Shown: positions 1 to 11,305, counted from the stretch's first letter. The stretch is DNA of 64,000 bases from Cunninghamella blakesleeana (GCA_017871115.1 JAFCIZ010000002.1:3679501-3743500); one strand, 5' to 3'. Notes: a model not told the origin generated them from the letters alone. Numbers and translations are program-made.

Positions 1-1041
1 TTTATTTTTCTATATATGAATTTACAAAAAGAAATCTTGGCGATAATAGCGTACCTGAAGTTATAGCTCATTTGACAGCTGGCTCACTTGGTGATTTAGC
101 GGCATCGGTAGTTTACGTACCATCTGAAGTATTGAAAACGAGAATGCAACTTCAAGGAAAATATAATAATCCTCATTTCGTTAGTGGTTATAATTATCGT
201 AATACATGGCATGCTGCTAAAGTGGTAAATTAATCAATAATAATAAAAGTGAAAAGGAAAAAGGAAAATAAATAAACGATGAGGAGGAAAAAGAGAGTGC
301 TCTTAATCATTAGAATTCTTTTTTTTATTTTTCTACTATTATATAAATGTATAGATTGTTCAGTATGATGGCTGGGGTGCCTTATTTCATGGATTCAAAG
401 CAACTATTCTTCGCGATGTACCTTATTCAGCTATTCAATTTGCATGCTATGGTAAATTATCATATATATATTGATTTTTAGAAAAAAAGAAATAGTATTT
501 ATTACTTCCTTTTTTATTTAATCTTCTAATACATTGTATTTTTATTATTTTAGAACGATTTAAAAAAATAGCACACCATAATTATGTTAAACCAGGAGAA
601 CAATTACCAATAGGAATGGATTTATTAACTGGGTCATTAGCAGGAGCTATAGCTGGGGCTATCACTACACCCTTAGATGTAATGAAAACGTTATTACAAA
701 CACAACAAAGTGGGAAAAAAACAACACCAGCATCTACCAAAACCACCTCCACAACCATCAATACCATTACTTCAACATCAACCGTGATAACACATACAAC
801 TACACCAAAACATTATAACGGGATCATAGAAGGATTAATATGGAATTACAAACACCAAGGGATTGGAGGTTTATTTAGAGGTATTGGACCACGAGTCTTT
901 TGGACTAGTTTACAAAGTGCTATTATGTTTGTTATTTATGAACAAGTATTACATATAGAAGAATCTTTAAGAGAGAAAAAAGAATGGCCTCCATCTGTTT
1001 TAATGAAACAGTGGCTTTATTCGTCATCACCATCATCATAA
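1..1041 (+). CDS. Mitochondrial carrier family protein (MME1/YMR166C-like), 5' end outside window
   Basis: Exons 1-224 (continuing from before the window), 364-451 and 554-1041; all junctions are GT-AG and the frame is kept. The product is a solute carrier of the inner mitochondrial membrane. The window holds the second and third carrier repeats, with the signatures PSEVLKTRMQLQG and PLDVMKTLLQTQ and the end motif GLFRGIGPRVFW before the last helix. The stretch around YNNPHFVSGYNYR resembles, from memory, yeast YMR166C/Mme1 (proposed Mg2+ exporter); other SLC25 subfamilies remain possible. The loop after the third signature carries an unusual Thr/Ser-rich insert of about 35 residues (720-825). 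The protein ends in a short Ser-rich tail. Confidence 0.88.
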
Positions 1042-1436
1042 TATCTTTTTCATCATCATTCCCCCTTTCTCTTTTATTTTTTTAATAATAATTAATTATT
1101 TGTAAAATCATCTAAATAGCATTTTTTTAATATAATACTCATATATACAAAACCCTTCTCTACACTTGTTTTTTTTTTTACGTACGTTTTTTTTTTTTTT
1201 TTATTGATTTTATATAAATATATAGAAACCATGTTTAGACCATTATCATTATCATCATCATTTATTTTATTTATTCATTTTATTTTATCAATATCATTTA
1301 TGATTCCTTTTTTTTTTTTTTTTTTGTATCTTTTCATTTATATAAAATAAAAAAATGATATTTTTTTATGCAAATGATCATAAAAAAAATCAAAAGATAT
1401 TGACAAATAAATGAAAGAAAAATAGAGTTAAATGCA

Positions 1437-1471
<35 letters not shown>

Positions 1472-2431
1472 TATAGTAAAAACTAACCAACAACTTTGTT
1501 TGTAAATGTATTATATGTATTTAAAATCTATATTTCCCTCTACCTTCCACTCTATTTTCAGTAAACACAGTAAATTTTAGCTCACAGATCATTACTTGGA
1601 AGTTTTTATTTTACCCCTTTAGTTGCCCCATTCCTATATGTAATTCCAATACCTCCAATTTTATTTTCAGTCAACAGAGTAAGTTTTAATTTAATAATCA
1701 CTATTTGATAATATCTTCCTCCTTTTACCGGTCCATTTCTCTATATAAAATTTAATAATATTGATAATAATAATAAAGCTTGAACACTATGATGACATTG
1801 TATTGTTATGAACTCATTCTTTTTTTTTTAACAGTTTACCTTCAAAATTGCTTCTCGACCATTCATCTGCAAACCCTTTTTATCTTTTTTTCTATTAGAC
1901 GATCTAGAATAGCTGTGTTACCCTTTGTATTAAATTTATGTTGGAGTGTTGATTGTCCTTTTATATCAATGTCCTTTCTTTTTTGCTACCGATCTATTTT
2001 TTTCTCGGATTACTTTACAAATGTTATATCTATAATAAGTGATAATGATATATTAAAAAAAAAAAAGTGCTACAATCAATACAGCTTTATATTTTTTTAT
2101 TTATATCATGAATTTACCTTCAAAACGTAATCATCAATTTTCAGATGTTAATAAAAATACATGTATTGGTTCTAATCTATTTGAGCTTTTGTTTCAATAC
2201 CCATCAACCTTCTTCCTTTCCTGGTAAATAATATTTATACTATTATAGTTTATAATTTGGTTAATCTTACAGTCATGTAAAAAAATGTTTTGTTTGGTTT
2301 ATCAATTATCATTCAGTATATGACTAGGGATTCTACCTTTTTCTTAAAATGTATAGAGACTATCCATTACTGTTTTGTAGCAGTCTGGTGATTCTGAAAC
2401 TAAAGAGATAAAAAGCGTTCATGAATACAAG

Positions 2432-2475
<44 letters not shown>

Positions 2476-4107
2476 CGATTAAATTATCGTACTGTTTAAT
2501 TACTAGGATATTGGCCATATAATCTGAATCAGCATAAACATTACCACCATTGACATTCTAATATGAAAAATATTGAATACAAAATACAAAAAAGGAAAAA
2601 AATAAGTAAATTAATGCAAGAATAAAACTTAAAAAAAAAAAACAGAGTAATAATTACTGCCATACCATTGTTTTCGGTCTCTATTCAGTTCACTCTTAAG
2701 TTTGGGTACTCTAACTTCGTTTTTCGTTGGAATGGCTCAGATTTTCAATTATAAACTACTCTTATAAAAAATCACAAGTAATAATAATAAAATAATATAA
2801 AATAAGTATCAAAGTAACATTCTAGACCTTTTCTATAAATACTTATAAAAGCGATATTTGCTTACTACTTTTTTTATATAAATTTCCGAGTAGAATACAT
2901 CACTATAATTCCAACTGCCAATAGTTTTATTACTGTCACTAAAGTAACTATAGCATCATTTTTATATGCCCTTTTTTTAGTAATTTAAATTGTAAAAAAA
3001 GAAAGCCAAATGTAATGGAACTTTATCACACCTATCAGTATAATACTACAATATATTCTAGAATGAGCATAATCGGTTTCCAACGTTCTTTTGCCACTTT
3101 GAAAAAAATGTATATGTTAAACTTATTTTTAAATTAAAATCTTAATAATATCATTTCTTTTCTGCTAAATATCTTGTCAACTTGGAATTTATCAGTTTCA
3201 ACTTGGTGAAAAAAATAGCAATAGAAAATTTGGGGAGAAAAAAAAAAGTGGAAGAGATGCGCAAAAAAATAAAAAAGGCGGGGAAAAATAAAAATGTTTT
3301 TTTAAAAATCCGCAATGATTTTTTTACTAGTACCATATTTTATTTTAACTGGTTATCAATGAACCTTACACACCTTTGTTCAGTGTTTCTTTTTAATATA
3401 TCATTTTGTTTCATTTTATATTATCAATCAAATCATTTATGGTTTATTTATATAATCATTATGTTTATAAAAGAAAATATATAGACATATATTTACATAC
3501 ATACACTTATATATATAAAAGAAAATCATATATTATAATTAAACACACTTTTTTATAATATTGGAAATATAACAAATAGAAAAAAATGATAAATGTACAA
3601 TAATAGCTATTTGATTGATCAACCTAATGCAGAAAAAAACTTTGTATGGCGATTATTTTTTTTATAGAGCTTTGAGAGGGAAAGAAAAAGAGAATAATGC
3701 GGTGGTTTAATCGATCTATGATTTTTTAATCACCAAATCAATCATCATTCCCGATAAACGTGGTTTGTTCTTAATAATGGGTAACACATATTACTTTTTT
3801 ATATATTTCCTTCTTTTTTTAAAACAGTAAATGTATATATATATTCTTTTATTTTTATTATAAAAAAGCTTTAACTTATGATTTTAAATCAAAGAAGTTG
3901 ATTATCAATGTTTTTTGAAACATAATCAAAAAAAAAAAAGAGGGAATATTTTTTTTGTATCTATCAAACTTTTTTAAAAAAAATGCAAAATCGTTTTCCG
4001 ACAATTTTTTTAAAATAGCAAAAAAAATTTTTTCGTTTTCCTTTTTCTTTCTTCTTTCTTTCTTTTTCACTCACTTTTTTTTTAACAACAAATCCTTATA
4101 AAATAAT
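1042..4107. other. AT-rich intergenic region, no supported gene
   Basis: About 3 kb with stops in all frames apart from short unconvincing ORFs. It holds a 29-base poly-A run near 1441-1469, a diverged direct repeat (1554-1639 and 1663-1745) and a TA/TG microsatellite (2432-2475). The last few hundred bases are T-rich and presumably include the VTC promoter. An AACGTG hexamer (reverse CACGTT, a weaker Pho4-type site) lies at 3757-3762; this is suggestive only. Confidence 0.6.
2432..2475. repeat. (TA)n(TG)n microsatellite
   Basis: About 12 TA units run directly into about 11 TG units. A compound dinucleotide repeat in intergenic DNA. Confidence 0.95.
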
Positions 4108-6454
4108 ATGAAGTTTGGTACACAACTTCAAGATGCTATCTATCCTGAATGGCAAGAAGCTTATATTGATTATGATGGTTTGAAAAAAAAATTGCGAAAG
4201 GCAGAAAGAGACAATCCTTTTTCAGAAAAAGACGAAACAATATTTGTTGAATTGTTGGATAATAATCTTGAAAAGGTAAAAAAAAAAAAAAAAATAGGAA
4301 AAATAATTTATATACATACAAGAAAAAAAGAAAAGAAAAAGGAAGAAAGAGAGTAAATAAAGACTAATATGGCTATATATATTTACGAACTTAATCACTT
4401 TATAGGTTTATGCTTTTCACCAAGAAAAAATGGAGGATATTAGAGCACGATTAGATTACTGGTCAGAAACTATCGCAACACAACTTCCAAGCGAAAACAA
4501 TATCGAAGAAATGGGCCATATTCAAGATAATATCAATAATATAGCAGATGATATCAATCGATTAGCTAAATATTCACGCATCAATTATACAGGGTTTTTA
4601 AAAATTGTGAAAAAACATGATCGTCATACCAAATATGTATTAAGACCAATGTTTATGGTCCGTTTAAACCAATGTCCCTTTTGGAATGAAGATAATGATG
4701 CTTTATTATTGAAATTATCTCAATTATTTGCTCAAGTACGTCAAGGTGGGAAACAAATGTCCTTTCAACCTTCTTCCAGTTTTCTTAACAACAAAAATAC
4801 TATTTATACCGAACATCAACCTCACCAAGCCAATAAAAAGATTGTTGTGAAACGTTATTTCGTTCAAAAGGAAAATGTATTGGAATTGAAAACATATGTC
4901 CTTCGTCATTTACCTGTCTTGGTGTATCGGGATAATTCTGGTAAAAAAGAAAACATTGATCCTCCTATCTCTTCTTTGTATTTGGATAATGCTGATTTGG
5001 ATATTTATAATTCACGTGTGGAATTGGCTCAAGGCTCTCAAATCATTCGCATTCGTTGGTACGGCACCTCTAAAAGAAACAATGCTATCTCTATCGAACG
5101 TCGTACTTTATCTGAAGAAAGCTGTGGAGAATTAAAAGATAAATTTACGATTAAAGATAAATACATTACAGATTTCCTTCAAGGCGGCCATGCTTATATT
5201 GATAAATACACTAAAAAACTAAGAGATACACCTGGTAAAACGGAAGAAGATGTTGAAAAATATACTAGTTTGGTTAATCAAGTACAAAAATACATCATGG
5301 ATAATAAACTACAACCCGTACTTCGTACTTATTATAAACGTACCGCATTCCAAATTCCTGGTGACAAATCGGTTCGTATGGCTTTGGATACTGATTTATG
5401 CTTTATTCGTGAAGACTCCAATATGTTTGATAAAGTGACCCGTATTCCTGAAGAAAAATGGTGTCGCCCTGATGTCGATACACAATACCCTTTCCCTGGT
5501 ATAGAAGATACTGATATCAATCGTTACCCTTTTGCTACTTTTGAAATTAAATTGGAATTACAAGCTGGTGAAAGTGAACCCGAATGGGTAACTGATTTAC
5601 AAGAAAGTGGCATCTTGGAAGAAACAGCTGATTTTAGTAAATTTGTTCATGGTGTAGCTGTCATGTTTGATACCCGTGTTGCCCTTTTACCTTATTGGTT
5701 GGCTCAAATGGGTGACGATTTAAATGAACTACCTATTTTACCTTCTCAATCTCCTTCTGTTGTCGCCAAAACACATAAAGATTTAAATCCAGTTCGCTCT
5801 CCTTCAACTGAAGATCAACCTGTAAATGAAAGCACAAGCCTTTTAAATAATAACAACAATGATAATAGAAATGGACCTTCCTCTTCTACTTATACAACTT
5901 TCCCAAGATTACATGAACTTGAACCCAACTCCAATAATACAACAGATAATTCTTCCCTTCACCCTAACTTTATTCAAAAATTCATTACTTTTACTCAGCA
6001 TTTATTCTTTGGTAATGATCATCAACAACAACAATCACAGCAACAAAGACAACAAAATCAATCACCTATCATCTTACCACCCGGTGTCAAAGTTCCTAAA
6101 AAAGTTATTACACCTTTACGTGTGGAACCCAAAGTCTTTTTCGCTAATGAACGTACTTATTTCTCATGGATGTCCTTTGGCACATTAATGGCTACATTCT
6201 CTATTGCTTTATTCAATGGTGGTGATGCCGTTGGAAAAATTAGTGGTGTAATTTATACTTTGATTTCTTTATCCACTTTATTATATGGTATGGGACTTTA
6301 TTATCGTCGTCGTGAATTAATTTGTCAACGTGCTGCTGGTCCTTATGACGATTTAACTGGTCCTACAATCATTTGCTTTGCTCTTCTTTTTGCTGTTGGT
6401 TTAAATGCTTATTTAAAATTCACTTCTCATCACCCTTCTTTACATAACTTGTAA
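4108..6454 (+). CDS. VTC4: Vacuolar transporter chaperone, VTC4-like polyphosphate polymerase
   Basis: Exons 4108-4275 and 4406-6454 give 738 aa (yeast Vtc4 is about 721). The VTC complex makes polyphosphate from ATP at the vacuole membrane and moves it into the lumen. Order of domains: an N-terminal SPX domain (start MKFGTQLQDAIYPEW, Lys cluster KYSRINYTGFLKIVKKHDRH near residues 111-130) that senses inositol pyrophosphates; a tunnel-shaped polymerase domain (about 200-500) with IRIRWYG (Arg271/273), IERRT, SVRMALDTD, FEIKLE and FSKFVHG; an Asn/Gln-rich linker; and a C-terminal DUF202 module (RVEPKVFFANERTYFSW) with three membrane spans. By comparison with Vtc4 from memory, nearly all phosphate-binding residues are present, but a usual Lys in ERKT is Arg here (residue 289). 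A VTC2/3-type accessory subunit cannot be fully excluded. Confidence 0.9.
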
Positions 6455-8442
6455 AAAAAATATCAAGAAACATCAAATTCAAATCATTTTATATTCTATT
6501 TTATTCATTTTATATTATTAATCTATATTCTTATTATCATAATTAATTCATATGTAATAAACGAAAAAGTTAAAAAAAAGATTATATTTATATATATCCC
6601 AAGTATTATCAATTTTGTATTAAAATAAAATAAAAAGATGGCCATTTAATTTAAAATATGAACTATATTCTTCATTTACTTATTTTGTATTGATTACAAC
6701 ATTATCATCTCATTTCTAATTTTATATAGTGCGATTTAATTTTTTTATTTAATAATTATACATATTACTTACCTTTATAATGATGTAATTCTTTTTTGAT
6801 TTATATAATTCATTTTTATACTCTTTGCTGGTAATAGTCAAAACGTTTTTTTAATAATTTGTTTTCCTTTTAATCCTTTTTATTTTTACTTGTAATTGTG
6901 ATTGTTTCTTATTTTAAATTAGTTTTATTTATATTTAAAGAAATATAACTTGATTTTATTTATTTATTTTCATTCATATTTACATATATATATATATAGT
7001 TTCTGCATACCAAATTCTTAATATGTTTGCTTGTATCCTATTCAACACCTTTTGATGATATTATTCCATTGTACCTTTTTTTTTTTTTTTTTGTATTGAC
7101 CTTCTATCGTTACTTCCATTAATTATTTTTTGCTGATATACCCATTTCATTATATTTAAATTTTTTTCATGTTCCATCCGCACCTGTACCCATTACTATT
7201 CTTTTTATCTTGAAGAAAGGGAGAAAAATAAGAAAAAGTTACGTACATTTAACCATCAGCAAAACATTATTTTCTTTATATGTTCGTTTTATTTATCCAA
7301 ATACATTCGTAAAATTCTCTATTTCCACTTTCATATCAACTTTTCGTTCTATTTCTGTACTATCTCTTTTTTTTTTTTGCTCTAACTCATTGGGTAACTT
7401 TTGATTTTTTGAGGCGTAATTCTTGATAATAACATATAAAACATTCTATTTTATATAATAAAATAATAGAAGTAGAAATAATGAAGGATAAGTTAATAAT
7501 ACATGACTATCATTTTTTTATACTTTATTTTATTTTTATTTTTTTGACTTGTCTAATCTTTGCGCGCTCTATCAACGACTGATATAATTAAACTGGCAGA
7601 TATTTCCAATAAACATTTAGACTAGACTGTCTAAAAAAAATAATGATAAAAGCAATTATTTTTTTAAAAAATGCCACTTTTATCATTAACAGTATTATAA
7701 TGATCATAATAATAACTAAATAAATAACTTATTAAAAGTTTTCCTTAATATTATCAACAATGTTATTATATTGAGTACATTTTACATTATATATTGTACT
7801 AATTGTTCCGTATATGTCATTATATATTCTATAGTCCAACCCCGAACGATTTTGAGATTCAAATTAATATTTTTCTTGTTAAAAAAAAAATTATGAGATA
7901 GTATGTAAAAGTATGAAAGGTAATTCATTATTATACTATATTTTTTTTATATTTTTTCTATTTGTTGTATTCATGTACCAATTTTTTTATGTTCATTTTT
8001 ATAAAATTTATCATAATGATTAGTAATTTTATTGATTATAGGTGAAACGCGCTTGGGAAGCAATAGTAATAACAATACTAAAAATGAAAGAAAAGATAAG
8101 AATAATCAATATATATCAAAAATTCATAAACCACTTACTACATATGATCTATAGCTATATATTCACATTTGGTCTTGAAGGAAATTAGTAAGACTGTATA
8201 CTAGTTATTTAAAAAAAATAATAAAAACCCAAATTCAGGAACAAAGTACTTTTTTTCTTCTAAATATAAAAAACCACTCGTGCTTAAAGTTATACAAACA
8301 AACATATTAGACTTTTTTTATACGCAACTTTGTTTAAATAACGATATATTTTTATTTTATTTCATATTTAATTTTATTTTATTTAAGAGAAAAAAATATA
8401 CAATTTTTGAATGAACTATGTAAATAATTGTTATTTATTTTT
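6455..8442. other. AT-rich intergenic region, nothing recognised
   Basis: About 2 kb between the stops of the VTC4-like gene and the first secreted-protein gene, which converge. Only T-rich and TA-rich low-complexity stretches and short random ORFs are seen; no repeat or RNA gene was recognised. Confidence 0.6.
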
Positions 8443-8940
8443 TTAATTGGTTTCGGTACCATTGGTAGAAAGATGACTACGACCTCCGCCACGATGTTCT
8501 CCACCACGATGTTCTCCACCACGATGTTCTCCACCACGATGGTCCCCACCACGATGGTCCCCACCACGATGGTCCCCACCACGATGGTCTCCGCCACGAT
8601 GACCATTCCAACCGCCATGATGTCCTCCACGATGGCCATTCCAACCACCATGATGTCCTCCATGATGATGCTTACTGCAGCAATAATACTTTTTATGATG
8701 ATGGTTACCACAATGATGAGATTTTTTCTTGTAAGAATCGCCATGACATTTTGGATGACTACTACAGTCTGTCCACCAACAACTCTTCCATCGACCAGCA
8801 TCTAAAGGTTGAGCATCTAAAGTTTGGGTTTCAACATTACTAGGAGCGGTGGCTACATCTTCTTCTTTTTCAGGTTCAACGGCCAAAACGAACATAGAGA
8901 CCAACCATAAGGTAAAAATGAAAAGACCAAAATACTTCAT
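8443..8940 (-). CDS. Small secreted Cys/His-rich protein with HRGG tandem repeats (paralogue A)
   Basis: Single exon, 165 aa. Residues 1-20 form a clear signal peptide (MKYFGLFIFTLWLVSMFVLA). An acidic spacer follows, then a compact core: RWKSCWWTDCSSHPKC, YKKKSHHC, HHHKKYYCC. This gives the spacing Cys-x4-Cys, Cys, Cys, Cys-Cys, six cysteines in all, consistent with a disulfide-bonded extracellular domain. The C-terminal half is Gly/His-rich: two copies of GGHHGGWNGHR, then DHRGG and EHRGG units encoded by 15-bp tandem repeats. The core is shared with the gene at 11991-12287. The His density suggests metal or polyanion binding, but that is inference; I do not recognise the family. A TATAAAT lies about 60 bp upstream (minus strand, 8999-9005). 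Confidence 0.85.
   Translation of the reverse strand: MKYFGLFIFTLWLVSMFVLAVEPEKEEDVATAPSNVETQTLDAQPLDAGRWKSCWWTDCSSHPKCHGDSYKKKSHHCGNHHHKKYYCCSKHHHGGHHGGWNGHRGGHHGGWNGHRGGDHRGGDHRGGDHRGGDHRGGEHRGGEHRGGEHRGGGRSHLSTNGTETN
8488..8645. repeat. 15-bp in-frame tandem repeats encoding HRGG units
   Basis: On the + strand the unit reads CCACCACGATGTTCT or CCACCACGATGGTCC. Three EHRGG-type and four DHRGG-type copies are followed by longer units with GGWNGHR. The copies are almost identical, which suggests recent expansion or homogenisation. Confidence 0.92.
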
Positions 8941-8998
8941 TTTATTGAATTGTATTGAATAATGAAGAAAAAAAAACCATTTTACTTTATTTTTTCAT

Positions 8999-9081
8999 AT
9001 TTATATTTTTTAAAAAATGAAACCTTTGATTTCCTTTTTTTTAATAGAAAGAAAGAAAAAAATATAGATAACCATTTAAAG
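8999..9081 (-). promoter_or_regulatory. Promoter of secreted paralogue A, conserved with paralogue B
   Basis: A TATAAAT (8999-9005, minus strand) sits about 60 bp before the start codon. Two 14-bp blocks upstream are identical to blocks before paralogue B: TTAAAAAATGAAAC (9010-9023, as on the + strand) and ATAACCATTTAAAG (9068-9081). Flanking bases are partly conserved. Confidence 0.6.
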
Positions 9082-9452
9082 TATTAATTTACCAAAAAAA
9101 ATAATCCAGGATCGATTACCCCAATTTCGATCATTATTTTTCCATTTTCTATTTTTTTAAAAAAAATTGTATACATTAGTCAAAAAAAATTAGATAATCG
9201 AAAGCAAGCTATTAATAGATCTTTTATCACCCAGATTGTCAAAAATAAAATGAAACCTTATAATGCAAAATCTTGGGAAAATATGTTTAAAAAAATCTCA
9301 GATGAATGTCAATAGTACCGCGTCAAAATCCATGAATAAATAATCATTGGGTCAATGAACAAACTTTACGACCATTGACCGCTCAAAATGTAGATAGTAT
9401 GTTACCTTTTTTAATATGTACTAATAATAATAATAATAATAATAACAATAAC

Positions 9453-9493
<41 letters not shown>

Positions 9494-10279
9494 TAATAAT
9501 AATAACAATATTAAGCACTATTTATAATAAATATATATATATTGTCATTTAAAATAATTATATCTTAAAATCAAAGAAAAAAATATATTACAAAGTCACC
9601 TTCATCATATCTTTTACATAATACGATATATGTGTATGCACCTTTAACTACTATAAGGCACTTGTAGAAAAAAAAGGATAAAACTTATTGATCAATAAGC
9701 AGAGATTTTTTTTACTATCAAACATTCTAGAATTACTCGGAAATTCAAATGTTATATCGTTTTTTTTTTACAATGGTTGTCAAACATTCTAAAATTACCT
9801 AGAAAGTCGTATTTTATATTTTTCTTTTTTTAGTGCTTTTATACTAAAGCGTATATCTATAAATATATATATATATATATGTATTTCCATGACTGAATAC
9901 ATCTTGGTACAAAAAATATGTCATATTTTATTTTGTTTTGTACATGTGTTACAACTGTAAGTCATTAGGATTTTCATCCTCAAAAATAATATCAATTTTT
10001 TAGATTTATTGGTTTTATATATAGAATGATAAATGACAAATTAGTTTCAAAGCTATAAAAATATAATTTTATATAAAGTGAAAAAAAAAATAATAAAAAA
10101 TGTGCCTGACTATTTTACACTCCAAAAATCCAAATTCAATTTCCGCTCGAGAAATAATATAATTACATTTATTTAACAGTATTACGTATAATAATTGAAG
10201 ATGAAGCTCCCTTTATTATTATATTATTTTAAAATTTTACACTAGATTAATCAAATATATATCATATTAGTCGAAATAA
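9082..10279. other. Intergenic region with simple repeats
   Basis: About 1.2 kb between the paralogue A promoter and the inverted repeat. It contains an AAT-type microsatellite (9422-9511), a 16-bp palindrome CTTATTGATCAATAAG (9684-9699) and a diverged 62-bp-offset direct repeat (9716-9746 and 9778-9808). No gene was recognised. Confidence 0.6.
9422..9511. repeat. AAT/AAC trinucleotide microsatellite
   Basis: About 30 trinucleotide units, mainly TAA/AAT with interspersed AAC. Confidence 0.95.
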
Positions 10280-10480
10280 ATAAAAAGCAATTTTATTCGC
10301 TCTTTATAACCTTTTTTTTTAACGTGACACATTGTATGATTCGTTAATTTATTTCTAGTAGGTTCCTTCAAAATATTTAAATCCTTTATTTCTTTAACTT
10401 AATATAAGGAAATTAATGAATCGTACAATGTGTCACGTTAAAAAAAAAGGTTATAAAGAGCAGATAAAATTGCTTTTTAT
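10280..10480. repeat. Long inverted repeat, 71-bp arms around a 59-bp spacer
   Basis: The left arm (10280-10350) and the right arm (10410-10480) are reverse complements with only four mismatches (two transitions and a swapped GA/AG pair). The shared core runs through TGTGTCACGTT, a poly-A of nine and GGTTATAAAGAGC. The ends read TAAAAAGCAATTTTA, so TA dinucleotides flank both termini. The shape fits a short non-autonomous DNA element (MITE-like) or a strong hairpin. It ends about 75 bp before the ORF at 10555. No transposase is nearby. Confidence 0.88.
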
Positions 10481-10554
10481 TTTTGGTTTTTTACTTTATT
10501 TTGTTTTATTTTTTTTCATTTTATATAAGCTTATTTTCTTTTTAAAAAACAAAA

Positions 10555-10950
10555 ATGACCCTTTTTATTGACATTCCTCCTGTTTATAAAAAAATACTTC
10601 TGAAAAAGTATGTCAATAATAAATTGTGCAATGATCCTAATCAAAGAATTGAAACTGCGGAAAAACATAGATTGATTAATTTTTTGATTAAAAGTGTACA
10701 ATTACCCTCTAAAAACGGTGTTTTCGAATTTTTAAAAGAAAAGGAGAAACAAACTGCAAAGATTGGCTGGTTGGACTTCTTGGTTAGGGAAGATTTACTT
10801 GACCAAAAACAAGTAATATTAGTTGATGATCAAATTAATAATATCTATGGATTGACTGTGGTTGGTAAGGAGGTCGTGGTGGATGAAACATTTTTTAAGA
10901 AAGAAGGAAATAGAAAATACAAACCTATAACTTTTAGGCTATATATATAA
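10555..10950 (+). CDS. Orphan hypothetical protein, 131 aa
   Basis: Single-exon ORF starting MTLFIDIPPVYKKILLKKY, rich in Lys/Glu/Asp, with no signal peptide or membrane span. Its composition looks coding: mixed residues, few low-complexity runs and a CWNDP-free soluble pattern. I recognise no domain. It lies directly downstream of the long inverted repeat and is followed by a 16-bp tandem array. It may be a lineage-specific gene, the remnant of a mobile element, or the first exon of a longer gene. Confidence 0.5.
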   Translation: MTLFIDIPPVYKKILLKKYVNNKLCNDPNQRIETAEKHRLINFLIKSVQLPSKNGVFEFLKEKEKQTAKIGWLDFLVREDLLDQKQVILVDDQINNIYGLTVVGKEVVVDETFFKKEGNRKYKPITFRLYI

Positions 10951-10990
10951 ATATTATTATTACTTTACGTCGATTTAAAAAACATTATAA

Positions 10991-11055
10991 TCTTTTAACT
11001 ATCATACTCTTTAACTATTATACTCTTTAATTATTATACTCTTTAATTATTTATT
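10991..11055. repeat. 16-bp tandem repeat, four copies
   Basis: Units read TCTTTAACTATTATAC with small variations (the first copy is 17 bp). The array follows the stop codon of the orphan ORF. Confidence 0.9.
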
Positions 11056-11068
11056 ATTTATCATTTTT

Positions 11069-11305
11069 ATGAATCTTTTAAAAAAAAAAAAAAAAAGTAT
11101 TGTTGGAAATGTAATATCTATAGGTAATACTATTTATAATTATAAAAAAAATAGAAATGATAAATATGTTAAAAGTATTTTATTGTTATTATTAGCTGGA
11201 TATCTACAAAAACACTATTATATGATTCTTGACTCATTACATGATGTATGGCTTGCTACAACAATACTAGGTATTAGTAACTCTAATAATGATTTATTCT
11301 GGTGA
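11069..11305 (+). CDS. Doubtful ORF, 78 aa
   Basis: An open frame whose N-terminus runs through a long A tract (poly-Lys). The more plausible part encodes DKYVKSILLLLLAGYLQKH and DSLHDVWLATTILG. Composition after the A tract is better than random AT-rich DNA. It may be a degraded exon linked to the orphan ORF upstream. There is no recognised domain, and an overlapping frame continues to 11579 through low-complexity sequence. Confidence 0.22.
   Translation: MNLLKKKKKSIVGNVISIGNTIYNYKKNRNDKYVKSILLLLLAGYLQKHYYMILDSLHDVWLATTILGISNSNNDLFW

Noticed and set aside
1780..2130. 116-aa ORF in the first intergenic region
   Set aside because: Hydrophobic AT-driven composition, runs of Phe/Ile/Ser, a poly-Lys from an A tract, no motif and no sensible splice partner. 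Most likely a chance open frame.
8428..8805. Plus-strand ORF with TTMV/TTMFS repeats opposite secreted paralogue A
   Set aside because: It is the antisense reading of the 15-bp repeats. The minus-strand frame has a signal peptide, conserved cysteines and a paralogue.
9422..9511. Regularly spaced repeats considered as a CRISPR-like array
   Set aside because: A plain trinucleotide microsatellite without unique spacers, in a eukaryotic genome.
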